Positions 12,601 through 27,079 of a DNA stretch of 64,000 nucleotides are shown here, piece after piece. The stretch covers positions 3,458,034-3,522,033 of the forward strand of contig CM063256.1 of NCBI GenBank assembly GCA_032158295.1. Reading direction: 5' to 3'. Origin of the DNA: Pycnopodia helianthoides. Taxonomy: Eukaryota; Echinodermata; Asteroidea; Forcipulatida; Asteriidae. A program made the translations under genes and the position numbers. A model generated the notes under the pieces. The model saw nothing but the letters and a program-made list of their open reading frames with translations. It was not told where the DNA came from and did no database searches. Numbering within the stretch: the stretch's first letter is position 1; each line of letters begins with the position of its first letter.

Positions 12601-15600
12601 AGACTTTAAGATTTTCCAATGGAAGTACCCTTTACAAAATGAAAATGGCCTTGCCCTCTCCAAGATGAAATTCCAGGCCTGACAAGTGTATGATTATGCA
12701 AAGTAAAGTTAATTATTATTCCGATACTGCACATTTTGATGTGTAATGAAATAAAAATAACCCTCAGCTCGGGGTCCAGGCATTTTGAAGCTGACCCCCA
12801 CCCCCCGCGGTTGAATATTTCTCCCCTAAACATAATTAAGGTTGTTTCTGCAACAAGCCAGTAAACCGTTTCATTACCTCCTCTGATGTGATTGAACTTT
12901 CCATCACATTAGATGGGAGAAGTTGTTCACCAGTGGGCTCCTGGTCACCATACTTAGCATATATTCAGCAAAAGCTTCTTGCAAAACCTGAACAAAAGAT
13001 CAAAACAAACATTGTATTTAACCTCTAAGTCAAAATGTCATAATTTGGGCATTGTATTCACACACATGTATGGCTTTGCCCTTTGTAGGCCCAAGTAATT
13101 TTTTACCATGGTCCTTCCCCTGGTACTCCTCCCCCAGGGATACAATGATGTTGAAAGCAAACTAAACTGGAAAAGCAATGTAAGGTCAATAATGAAGTCT
13201 GTAGGTTGTACTTGAAGTTGAAGGGGAGTCTTGTACACATGTATGTGCACTGGGATGACAAGGTCAAGGAGGTGAAGTAGAATTGGTAACTAGTTACAAA
13301 CTTTCCTAAACTTCGAACTCGAATCATGCTCACAATCACATCGAGTGAAAAGGAAAATTGTTGATGGTTTTGGTAGCCCTACTATTGAGTTTGAAATCTC
13401 TTGCGAGAAGTGCATGTTTTGAAATGAAAAGAAACGATGGTAAAATATCAACTACATACTCATAGAACTTAGTTTTAGAACTTAAAAGTTGCTTACCCAG
13501 CTCTTCTCTCTTTTCTTAAAGGACATGCCAGACGAGTGTTCGCTGAATCGCTTAGTTTCATTTGGCTGTTCCTGTTTTACTCTCTGTTTGAAAAGATGAT
13601 AGCACTGCAGATGGGGCTTTCATGGTTGGGATTGAACCTGGCTTAAGCCTGTTATAGCTTTTTAATCCAAAACTGCTCTTTAGTTGCGATGTTGCAACCC
13701 GACAGTCGTCCGTAAAATGGGCACTGCAAATCATGGTCCATTTTGTCACCGTAAAACCCTGTGTTGGTCACCGAACGCACCCATTCCCTTCTCTGGACAG
13801 GATCTCTTGGGAATCGAAACAAAAAACTCACATCTGGGTTCCTATCTGCGTTCCAAGTACATCCACCAACAGAACATGAGTTCGGCATGGTCAATTCTCA
13901 CGTCTTAACTTGGTGAATGTATTCGAATAATGAGATCATCACACATAGTTACCATGTAAACACACGACACATCGCTACTTCCTGGTTTCCCCTTTCTTAT
14001 AAGTACGTCATCATTCGCTGGTTCACCCACGTATCTTATAGTTGGTTCGTGGTGCGCGTAAATACACGTGCTTCAGTATGGGACATGCATGGTGCCTATG
14101 GAGGGAGCCATGGAAGCGCGCGAGTTTTTAAAAACCCTAAGATCGGATTATTTTTTCCGGTTAAAATTACGAAAAAAATATATGTTTAAAACAATCCAAT
14201 CTACAAGGTCAGAATACTTAATAACATTATGTTTAAGATTCAGCAATTTGTTTTATTTCGCAGATATTGCTGAAGTAGATCTTTAACAATGCTGTGATTG
14301 GTACCCCAATATGTCGCTGAAATTTGCTTGCAAAATAAATTAGTTTTAATGTATGACATAATTGTATGCTTAACAGTTTATTTTGGATCTTTCCACTGCG
14401 TTTGACGGTCGTGGCGTCTGACTAGAAGCTAAAGAGAGCCCCTAGTGTGCCCATGCACAATGGGCTTGGCTTTGACTTAAAAGCTACTTGAGCCAATTCA
14501 TAGCCATAACCAAAGGCAACCAATACCCCTTGCATATGACGTCACAAGCCTAATAATAATAGTGGCTTCTTATATTAATTAATTAATTAATAGTGGCTTC
14601 TTATATAGCGCTCATATCCGTCACTCAGTGACGCTCAAGGCGCTTCAACAGTCAGTATTTCTGCAAGGTATATATGTGGAGCTACTTTTTGAAGTTTGAG
14701 ACCTATTCCTTTACATAGCACAATGTAATGGTTTACAAGGTGCTGTGGCGCAATATGCTGCCAATCAAACCAGGAACACCGGGGCGAACCCCTTCTCTTT
14801 TTGATAAGTGCACTGGGTTCTTTTACGTGTATTACACAACACACGGGACCAATGGCTTTACGTCCCATCCGAAGGACGCAGCAATAATGGTTAAGTGTCT
14901 TGCTTATAAGGACACATGTGTCATGACCGGGACTCGAACCCACACTCTGTTGAACAGAAACACAAGAGCTTGAGTCCGGTGCTCTTATCCGCTCGGCCAC
15001 GACATGCCTAAACAGCACTCTCACTGAAATAGGAGGACTTATCATTGGTTGAGACTTGTGTGTTGCACATTGTTTGACCTCAGTGATGGCAGTCATTGCA
15101 AGGGGTCTATACATGCTCGGCTTTGACTAGATGCTACAGACAAAGACAACCTGTCCATGTACAATAGGCTTGGCTTTTCTGGCTACTTGAGCCAGCCCCC
15201 GCAGCCATAGCCAAAGACAATCAATGGTGTGCCCATGTACAGTGGGCTTGGCTTTTCTGGCTATTTGAGCTAGCCCCCCCCCTGTAGCCATGGCCAAAGA
15301 CAATCAATGGTGTGCCCAGCATGCATGTACAGTGGGCTTGGCTTTTCTGGCTACTTGACACACACACACACACACACATGCTTGATTAGTCTTGGTTAAG
15401 ACTCTCCTGTTATTAATACCTTCCCATGATCCATCGCCACAAGAGGGCGCGCTCTCCCCATGGACCGCTATCATGGGCTCCTTCGCTATCACAGTGTAGC
15501 GGTTCTCGGGGCGATAGCGGTTCGTGGTTGATAGCGCCCTCTAGTGGAGAGCTTTCAAGATAATAAACAGCAGGAGAGTCTTAACCAAGACTTATGCTTG

Positions 15601-18600
15601 ATGAGCCAGCCCCATGTAGCCATACCCAAAGAAATATTGCTTGACTAATTCCAACATCCTGTTCAGTTCAGTTCATGATTCTTTGTTTGCATCTGATGAT
15701 GCACATTAGTAAAATACAAAAACATACATCAAGGTTTAAAATTGAAAACAGAAGAAAATTTATAAACAGCACCACATTTAGAGCACCCAAAAGTTAACAG
15801 GTGCACAGAAATTCCAGAAAGTCATTGCACTCGTTCTTGCTCAGGAACCCACCCATGGGCCTGTCCTGCATACAAGCTAGTTCCTTAATAAGCTCCGCAG
15901 TTCTGATAGAATCTTCATTTACATAACAGAGAGTATTCCAACTCACTGTTATATCACTGGTGCACATGTTAAATCGAGATGACAAAAGCCTGAAGTTGAC
16001 CCCATGATCAGAGTATGATCCATATTGACCCATTTTACAAATCGTATTTACAGTAAGGTTATTTGAATTCAATGCCGTACCAATAAATGGAATACAACGT
16101 TTAGCAAACCAGTATTCAAGATACATACAACCAGCGGTATGTGTTGAATTATATGAAATCTATTAAATCAATTTTTAATACTTGATAAACCACTTAACGG
16201 ATTTTTACATTCAATACATCATCGGAAAGGTGTTCAAAAACTGAACAAACATTACACAAATTTTATTCCCTTTTGACATTGTCTTTTGGTTGGAACCGGA
16301 AGATAAAAGGAAAAACTATTGCAAAGTCATATTTTTTAGTTTGAACGGTAAAATGACGTTGTCATTTGACAGAGCCCGAATTTTACACTGGACTGCAGGC
16401 CCAAAGGCCAGTGGTTGTAGTATCGGGCCAGCAAACTAATGACGAGACAAGTCCCGCAGTCTTGTGTATTTCAATTAAATAACAATACCTCGCTGTGATC
16501 TTGAACAGAAACAAATTATGTACAAATGTTGACTTTGAGTCTGATAAATACATTTAAATTTTGTTGAGTAATGAAGTACATCCCAAAAGACAGATGAGAT
16601 AAATTTTCTCTTTTAAAATTTTCTTTTTTAATACTTGATAAACCACTTTAACGGATTTTTACATTCAATACATCATCGGAAAGGTGTTCAAAAACTGAAC
16701 AAACATTACACAAAGGTTGGAAGGTGTTCAAAAACTGAACAAACATTACACAAATTTAATTCCCTTTTTTGGTGCTGAATTGTTCAAATAAAACCATGCA
16801 TGTTAAACTGTGGCTGTGTCAGCTGCAGACACAGGAATTTATTTCTCATTTTGATTCTAAGTCTTGTACAAAAATGTCTGGTCCAGTAAACACTTTGAGC
16901 TACAACAAGCCGTGCAATCTTGTGGATTTTCTCTCAAATTCGAGCCCTTTTTCGATGACATCAGCATTTCACAAAGACCTAGATTTTGTAGTGTGACAAA
17001 AACTGAGTTTCTAATTAAAGTTTGTTCTACTTTGTACAGGTCGCAGCACTTGCAATGGATGGTCCATTGCTGGATATACGACAGCAGGCTACTATTTTGT
17101 GCAAACGACAACTGAATCAGCATCGACTACTGGTGTGTACTGCGAAACCAACAAAGGTCAGAACTATACATCGGTATTTAATTTTTGCCAAATAGCTCTT
17201 CAGGCCTGTGATTTCTTAGCATTTTTCCCGATTTCAGGATTTTCTCAAGTTTCCTTTTGCCCTTTTCTTAAACAAGTCTCCTTTCTGCGCTCTTGTTATG
17301 CTATTTACTATTTTTAATAAGACAATCTGACGTGAGTGAAAAAAAAATACATTGTCCGTGTGTAAATGGTAAAAATAGTTTTAAAAACAACGAAAATTAT
17401 CACATTAAAGCTTATAAAACATAAGATTTTACACCGGTCAATTTTTTTTATCTCAAAAGACCAGATTTCGAATTGGGGGCGGGGGCATGGACATCAACCT
17501 GCCTCCTCCACAAAAGAATTCTTAGTCGCTGACCACATTGATCCAACTGATGGATTGATTGACTAATTGATTAATTAACCGAATGCATCTGTTATATAAC
17601 TATTCCCGAGAGATCGATTGATCATGACCATTATTTAGTTCAGGGTGGATAATAAATTGTTTTGATCTTCATAGTTAATCGACTGAACTCACCCGGTATT
17701 TCCCCCCCCCTTCCCCAATAAAACAGTGATAATCAGTTTAGTGTTCCTGGGGTCGATTTCACAAAACTCTTTCTAACTTAGGACTAGTCCTAGGCAATGC
17801 TAAGAGATAGGACTAGTCCTAAGTTAGGACCAGTACTTAGGACTAGTCCTATCTCTTAGAAATTGACCCCAGACCCATGATCTGATGGATCCAACTTATC
17901 AATCACCGAGTTCATTTTTGGTGGATTTTTAGTTTCATTTGATACAAGCGATCTATCGGTGTGGCAGGAGATTCTGTGGTCCCCTGCCCCCCCCCCCCAC
18001 TTACGACGAATTGTGTAGAAGTTTCTTCTGATACCGCCCTCTTTTTTAACTAACTTCCTTCCATGTTAATTCACCGTATGGGGGACACACACCGGGGGAC
18101 AAAATCCTTTATGACCACCGGATTAATCTTACCATCATTCGATACGATTGATTTGTTTTATTTACTTTTGTTTTTTTATATATAAGAAGCACTCGTGAAC
18201 TAACATTAACAAGGTCAATGAACAGAATGAAATTTAGAATCAGTGAGGAGGCTCTTTTGAGCTCTGATTGGCTTATCAAATGGTGCACTGCAACTCAGAA
18301 ATGCCAGACAATTGTATAACAGAAAACAAATATATTTGTATCCAGGAAACACTCTGCTCACTTATGTAAAAAGGAGGTGTTCATGCACTTTTGCATTTAA
18401 AGGACTGAATCCCATCCTCAGTAATATTGCCAACAACAGAGACTGGAAGACTGACAAATATCTATTTCCCCTCATCATTTTTTTTTTTTTTTTTGCAGCT
18501 GTTAGAAGTTGTTCTGACTACGCAGCTGCAGGGTTTACGGTTGATGGTTACTTCTTAATCTATCCCCAAGGAACTGGAACGGGCCATCTGGTCCACTGCT

Positions 18601-21600
18601 GGTTCAGCACTTTTGAAAATGCCGAAGCTTTTGCAACTGTAAGTGAATATTATCGACATGTTCTTAGGGGAATTAAGTTTGAATGAACACTATAAACCAT
18701 CTTATTGTAGTAAAGTCTGTCCCTAGCCAATATGGCTCATCGGGCCGGCATTTATATTTGGTGTCTTTGACATTAAACGACTGGGAATATTTCTATTCCC
18801 CCTAGACAAGGTGCCAGTCCATCGCAGGTTACTACCCAGCTCTCGCTGGTACCCATTTGTACTCCTGGGTGGAGAGAAGCGTTTATGATGTGCCTCACTC
18901 AAGTACATAAGTGTCGGGCTGACCAGGCCAGGATTCGATCCATTCGATTACGAACTTGAGACTGCCGCCCTAGACCTCTAGTCCTCACCCATTTCTGAAT
19001 GCATGTGTTTGATTAATAATAACGGGCATTTATAGAGCGCTCTTACACTGGGTACAGCGCTTTACAAGAAAACAGTACGTTAAGCGAATAAATTAAGGCA
19101 CTAATAATGGGAAAGACAGTTGGTCCTTAGCAATCAACCATTGAATCGGAAAGTTTTTAGATGTTTCTTTAAAACGTCAAATGACTTAGCGGAACGAATT
19201 TGATGTGTGGGAGATAGTTCCAACGGCGCGGGGCACTGTGCGTGTGTTTGATGTGGGCTGGAATCCGCTATCTATTGCTTCTTTGTAAAGTAGACCTCTT
19301 GCCTTTTATCTTTTGTTGTTGAAATGAGTAATGTCGTATCCATTTGTCCTTGTAGATAAGCCATGATAGGGCGGGTGGTGTTACACTCAGCAGCAGCTCC
19401 TCCTCGCCAGGGTCTGTTGTCCATGACTTGGAGTACGGAAACTCAATTGACATTGGTGGGTGCCTACTTGCAAGAGTCATGTTTTACCTGCCCTTATACT
19501 GGTCACTAAAATACACCATATTATATGTTTTTGTAATGAAACCAAGGATGCCACATAAGTGAACTTAATCACTAAAGCTCGTAAGCCTGAGGAAACCTGT
19601 AAATAAAGGTGCTTGCTATGTGAACCAGAAACACTGGGCTAAACCCCTACTCTTGAACAAATAAATATTTTGGGGTGGAACAAAGAAGAATTGACTAGAG
19701 CGGGTATTGGAACCAACGATCTCTACCATCTAAGCTATCTAAGCCCAAATGGTTGTGGTTGTGCCGCATTGTAGTGAATTCAAATCGCGTCTTTTTCTCT
19801 TTCTCATCAGCTGATATAACTGCCATGGCAGCAGCATCGTCAAACTGCTATCAGTATCTCACCTACGAGAGCAACGAGGCCAAAATATGGGACAGCGGCA
19901 CGCAGAATGTTTGGTGGGAGGACAACGCCGGTAACAAGATGGCCTACTGGGCTGGGGCTGACCCATCTGGCTCCAGTGGTTGTCTTTGCGGCCAGTTCGG
20001 CAACTGTGTGGATAACTCGGAGAAATGCAATTCAGACTCCGGCATTGACAACGTGGCATACGATGGAGGCTACATTATAGATAAAGCGTTAGTATCAGGT
20101 CATAGAAAATGATAGAATAATGTTGTTAATAATAATATCAGACTGCTCTTCTGAGTTAGGGAGAAACCTGTGGGTAAGACGCCTCCAGACCATTCAACCC
20201 CATGGCATGTCGTGGCCGGGCGGTCAGGCGCACTGAGCTCAAGCTGTGGTGTTTCTGATCGGCAGAGTGTGGGTTCGATCGAGCCCCGGTCTTGACACTT
20301 GTGTCCTTAAGCGAGACACTCAACCATAATTGCTCCATCCTTCGGATGGGATGTACAGCCGTAGGTTCCCTGTCTTGTGTAATGCACGTAAAAGTACCCA
20401 GTGTACACTTATCGTTAAGAGAAGGGGTTTGTCCCGGTGTTCCTGACAGTAACTGCCGAGGGTGCCGCAGCACCTTGTAAACCCTTAAAAAATGCTGCAT
20501 AAATCAGTCTCATTTTTCATAAACTTCAAAATCTGTCTTAAAAGGTGTTTGTCTTTGTTTTATGCGCCTTGAACACCTTATTGATGTATACGTCTGCTGT
20601 ATGAGACTTCAGTACTATTATTGTTATTGTGGTCTGAACATCAAATAAGGAAATGATTGCAACTTTTTGTCTTTGCCTTCTCCTGTTTCCACAGATGTCC
20701 CCCTTTTTTTTTTAAACTGTATATGTTTTGTATGAATTGTGATATGCCTGAATAAAATATCATATTATTACACATTTTAAAGTCTATCTCATTCTCTAAC
20801 TAATTTGTTTTACTCCCTCTTCCCACCTTTGATTTTGTCGTTTGTGTTTCTGCCTATTCCAACCCCTGTCTCCACTTTCATTGTTCATTCCTCACTTTTT
20901 TGGGGAGGTGTCCTTTCTGCCTCTCTCTTTTTCTGTCTCTCTGTTTCCATAATTTGTTTCCAATTAACTGCTTCTGTTACACCAGTATACTTCGTCGTGT
21001 CCCCGGAAGAAAAAGTTATCGGTAAAAGGGCTTAAGCAATTGATTTGTGAAATTGTGTTTCAAGAAAACAAGAGTGTGATAGTTTGGTCACTTTTTTTCA
21101 CCATTCCTAGTCATACGGGAATGTTAAATTATGCATGGATTTGAGAAAACATGTCTTTGGAGTAATTTTACCAACAAAAAAAGGTAACTTTATTGTCATT
21201 TTTTTGTCAGAGGAGCCATTTTATTGCTTGCTGCCTTTTGGTACTGAAAAACAGTACTTTGTGTGCCCGGTAAAAGGGCGTAGAGCCTTACGCCCTTCTT
21301 CCGAGCACACAACGACTTGTTTGTGTAGGTTGTGTTCTCATTGAGCCTTCGGGACATGGAACACGGAGTCCGGGTCGATTCTGACCCCGAAGGTTTTTAG
21401 AGCAGTGTTGTCAGGATTACTTTAATCCTCTGTCGAGGCAGATCAACTGAACTATTATTTATCCAAAATTAATTATTTTATTTTATGTCAACTTCATGCT
21501 TCTTGTAGGAAGGAGCTAATAAATGAATAGCAAACTTGCGGGTACAACCATGTGTAAATCTCTTTTGTGAGAGTGGTGGCTCTGAGAAGAGCCGGTGTGG

Positions 21601-24600
21601 TCTCGACGTTTCAAACAGTATACTCTGCTCATCTTCAGATGAGTATACTGTTTCGAAACGTTGAGACCACGCCGCAAAAGGGATTTACACATGGTTGTAC
21701 CCGCAAGCTTACTATTCATTTATAGTTCCTTCCTAATTTTCTACACCATGCAAAGCTTCAGACAATAATTCCTGCTCCTCCTCTCTGCAGTGTCCTTCCC
21801 GTGACGTCAATCAAACTTGGCGGTTTTACCGGCTCTAATTCTGCCACTTACAACGTGGGAGCTCTGTCATGCATAGAGGCTGGTATGTATACTATTATTG
21901 GCATTCATATTCTATAGGCCCTTTGAAACCATGGCCTTAGGCTTTGGCTCTGGCTTGGGATCCGTTAGCCGGATTGAATCCCCGTAAGGAAAGCGCATGT
22001 CTTCTAAATAACTGACAGAGCTTAGAGGCAGGATATACTTTTGGTAATTGTCAAAAAGACCAGTATCCTCACCTGGTGTAACGCAACACATGCATAAAAC
22101 AACCAACCTGTAAAAAAATTTGGCTCAATTGGTCATCGAATTTGCAAGAAAATAATGAAAGAACAAACACCCTTTTTTACATAGAATTGTGTGCTTTCAT
22201 TAGTGGTCTGGTTCCAGTCTCACAGACGTTATTCAGCAGAAAGTATCCCGACTCAATAATTAAAATTACTCTCTTGGAATTCCTTCTGCAGCGAGTGCCT
22301 TACCTTCGTCCTGCCTGGCGGCCAGCAATGCCGGCTACACCACATCTGGTCGGTACCTACTGGACCCAGATGGAAATGGAGCACTTTTTCCCGTAATTGG
22401 TAAGATCTAAAGGCATACACTGTGCAAGTTTTGCATATCGAAAACAAGAAAACAAGTCAAACAAAGACTTTTTTTCCCCCGTTAAATCAACTCTTCTTTT
22501 TAAATTCTATTATTTCAAAATTCTTAAAACTAAAAGTGCTCATAGCAATTTTTTATGAATACAATGTCAACTTTTATTTAATACAAACAATTTGTTAAAA
22601 TCTATCATTGGAACAAACTTGAAACTTGGGATGAGGATGCTTATTTTTTAGAAACACCGTTTGCGAATCATGCCAGAATGTGTGCGACCATTACATGGGT
22701 TTAATTATAACATAAACGTCACCTGGGTAAGATTTGTAATTGTTTACAAGTGACTTGAAACGGAGATCAAGTCTTATTCTCAGGTTTGTTAAATAAATTT
22801 TACTTTCATATACTTCATGTCTTAATTTTACTTTCCCAACAATATGATACAATTAAATGTTTAAAGTTAAACGTTATACATGTTAAAGGAACATTACAGA
22901 ATTGGTTTTTGCTAACAAAACAGTTGCTGGCAGTGTAAGCACTTTATGTTATCCACCATATACATAAACTGAAAAACCTGTAGAAGTTTGAGATCGATCG
23001 GCCATCTGGGTCACGAGAAAATAGTGAAAAACCGATTACACATTTGCATGAAATCATATAGATTCAACAATGAATAAAACGCTCACTGAGCGATAAACTC
23101 CAATCGGAAAACTAGTTTATTCATTTCTCATCAAATATGGCATTTCAGAAAGAAATATTTCAAGGGATGTTTTCTACTATCATCATCATTAGACCGTGTA
23201 AGTTTTATGTAAATCTGTGATCAAAAAGTATATTTTACAAGTTTTTTTCTTACCAATTCTGTAACGTTCCTTTAATCAACACGTGTGGCTTTTGTTTTGC
23301 TTTGTGGGGTACTCGGGCCCACATAGAAAAAAAAAAGTATTTTGTTGTTGTCTTCCTTCGTTTTTTCCCCGTTTTGTTTCGGAAACTGACGAAAACATGA
23401 TGTACAAGTTTTACCCTAACAATGGAGGTTTGGTGTCTGCACAAATCCAAACGACCGGGCATTAAAAATAATTTGTAGGCGTCGAATAGGCCCCAAAATG
23501 GAGTCAAATGAGATATTGTATTTGTACTACTAACTACGCTTGTACAGTGTCATACATGTAACCCATTTTCAAAAACTGACATACAAAATTTGATATTACC
23601 GACAGTTTTTGCGGACATTTAAAATTTCCATCCACCTATCTTAGATTGTCAAGTGGTAATAGAATAGCTTTTGTTTGATTAATAAATCAACAATTATTAT
23701 GATTAAACAGTTTTAAAGTGTTCCTTTAAAGGTATTGTACACTTTTGGTAACAGCTCAAAATCAGTGTCCACATTTTGTGTGATTAAACATATGCATGAA
23801 CAAACAAACATGTGAAAGTTTGAGCTCAATTGGTCATCGAGGTCACAAGAAAATAGTGAAAAGAGATCTTATGTGTTTTCTGTTTTCTCAAATTATCACG
23901 CGCGATAATTACTATTGTTTTGCTCGTTTCTCAGAAATGATAGCATTTTAGGCAGAAATATTTTAAGCAACCCTTTCTACCATTACTTACTTTAAATCAT
24001 GTAAGTTCTGTGTGAATCTGTGAACATTTGTGTTTTTCGATCTTACCAATAGTGTACAGGGCCTTTAAGCTAAAGTATTCGAAGAAACAGAATCGCGCAC
24101 ACGTAAATCTCAATGTGGTTAGTTGGGACCAACTTGGTCCCGGAAGTTTGAATATTCACCAGACTTGCAAGGTCTATTATCACAAATGCCCATCCTATAA
24201 TTATCTGAAATGAATTAATTTTTTATTCTATACTCGCATTTTATATCTCAGCCAAAGTATGCTTTTACAAGGATGGAGTACGTATGAAAATAGGACAAAA
24301 ATTACAAGTCTCTAACCTCGTATTAAAATGGTATAAAGTGCCATTGTATTGGACACCCTTCCCAACGTGAATTTTGTCAACATTCTAAAACATCCAACTG
24401 AGTCACCTTTCAAATATATGAGTCCGTACATTTTTGTACTGGAAAATTTTAGTTCCTGAATTGCAATGATATTACAGTCAAAACAGCATCGAATTTGGCT
24501 CTTTTCGACTGACCTACAAATTCCTCTTTGGAATGTACAGACCCATTTGTTGTTGATATCCAATGAAGTCATGTTCCAAATTTCTCGCTAAAAAGATTAT

Positions 24601-27034
24601 CAAATAAAATAATATTTTTATACCGTTTCAACATGAAGTAATAGAGCCTTGTAATTTTTCCTCTGTCAGTTTTTTTCCCACCTTCGTGTTATCTCTTGGT
24701 GTATTTTATTGTGAACTCTGTTCTTGTTCTCGATAGCTGACTGCGACTTTTCCACGGTCAAGAACGCCGTTGTCACGGAATTTGTTCATGACTTTGAAGG
24801 TAGTGTTGAGATAGATGCTTACTCGTCAGGAGAGTTTGCCAAAAGCATCTCTTACTCCGGAAACTTACTTTCCATGATCTCCATGGTCGCATCCTCCACT
24901 GCCTGCTCACAGTACCTTGAGATGAGATGCTATAGTAAGTACATTTTGTTATTTATTTGATTTTGTTTGATAATAATAATAATAGTGGCTTCTTATATAG
25001 CGCTCATATCCATCACTCAGTGATGCTCAAGGCACATACTATGTGGAAACAAACCAAAAGATTTTTACCTGTAAAGAGTCGAAGACATGAACGTGTGATG
25101 AGGTCTTCAGTAAAATTCAGTATGAGGGGGACGGAAGCGCGCGAAAATAGTATATATGTCAAAAGAGGGCGCTCCTCTTGAATAATTGAATAAATTACAC
25201 AGTTTAAGGAAATGTTACATAATAAATAAATGCATTGAAACTATTGGGGGGGGGGTACAATTTCTATGACCTCACATGTATATATGGAGCAGTTGTGAGC
25301 AATAGCCCAACAGAAATAAACAAGGTCAAGGAGTTTCTTCTTTGAAGAGCCTTCAGTCTGATTCTATTTTTCATTCTGTTCATGAAACAAGGTGGATTTG
25401 GTGAAGTATGTCTTTACCCGATTTTTCTGCGTTGCAGTCACATGAGTACAAACTAAGTGACAATAATATTATAGCTGGGCAACCGTTACTGATAAGCAAA
25501 CCTGTTTCATATTTTTAGCAAATTGATGTTAGGCAGCTCAGTTAAATATGGTTTTAACCATTCCCTAAGCCCCCAAAATGTTGGGACACCTTTTCACACA
25601 AATTAAAGGGGCACATTGCCTTCGAATTTGGCGCTTTGGGCTATAAAAAGCATTTGTTCTGAAATGCATATGGTTGGAAAGATCTTTTAAAAGTAGAATT
25701 TTATGATTCACTCCCAGGGCTCGCCCTTAACACTAGCCCGGCGTACATTTCTAGTGAAAAATGCTATGGGCTAGTAAACACCACTTCTCAACTTGCCCTG
25801 TGGGCTACTAAAAACTGTGCAACCTACTTCTTTAAAACGCTCATTTCTTCCTTTTCAATGTGAATAATTAATGTATAAAATGTGTTAATCGTTATTGAGT
25901 GTGTGAATATGACTTCATTTGATCATTAAACTGGTTGTGATCGTTAACATTAACACATCAGAACATTACATTTGTGGCAATTCCTGTTTAAAATCTGGGC
26001 TACTAAAACTTCCTGGGGGCAAGTAAAATGTACAGTTTACTGGCCCGGCGGGCTACTTTACAAAAAGCTTAAGCGCAAGGCCTGTTGTCAATATCCCTTG
26101 AAAAAGTGTGGTTTTTCTTTAATTTCAATGACAGAACACGGTCCGCCATTTTGTCCAACCAAGATTTTTAATTCTACAGAATGGTTATATTTCAAGAGGC
26201 AAATTTTGATTTTTTTTTAATGGCTACTCACTAAGTACAACACACTGTAGGTGTTTTAATGCATGAACAACTCTTAAAACCCTCGGAGAAGCAGGCCCTT
26301 TTGTATAACGCGTGTTCTCCGGGTGGAGGATTTTATCACCACTCAGTTTTGTAGGTCAATGACCCCCTCTTGCAAGCCCAAAGCAATTTTAATCCCCACA
26401 GGGCTTTTGTCTGGGCCAGCAGTGTGTGATATTTACAACCTTTTTTAGCTCTGGGCGGCACAGGGTTGACACAAAGAGATAATGGCACAAGGAGTTGGCT
26501 CACTAAGATATCAAGTTACAATTCCCAAGGGCATTGCTGTCCCTTGGGACTGCTGTCATTCAATACTCCTTACTCGGCAGTGGTTATAGCCTGGCCAATG
26601 GGAGTCTACAGGCTTGTGGTGTATACATGGGGTGACGATTACAGAAAATCGTGGCTTTTTTGGCCCATTGAAAAAAAAATTATGACCATATTTGGAATAT
26701 GTGGAGAATTTTTTCACCACGTTGCTTCCCTGAGGGTTAAAAGGGATAAGAAGCAATTCTAAACAGCAACATTCTACAAGATTTTAAGGCAATGTGCCAC
26801 TTTGGTTGATTTGATAATATGACGACTCAGGTGAAAATTATTGAAGTTGGACTAAGATTGGCAGCATATTGCGCCGCAGCACCTTGTAAACCATTACATT
26901 GTGCTATGTAAAGGAATAGGTCTCAAACTTCAAAAAGTAGCTCCACATATATACCTTGCAGGAAAATACTGACTGTTGAAGCGCCTTGAGCGTCACTTGA
27001 GCGTCACGGATATGAGCGCTATTTAAGAAGCCAC

Positions 27035-27079
<45 letters not shown>

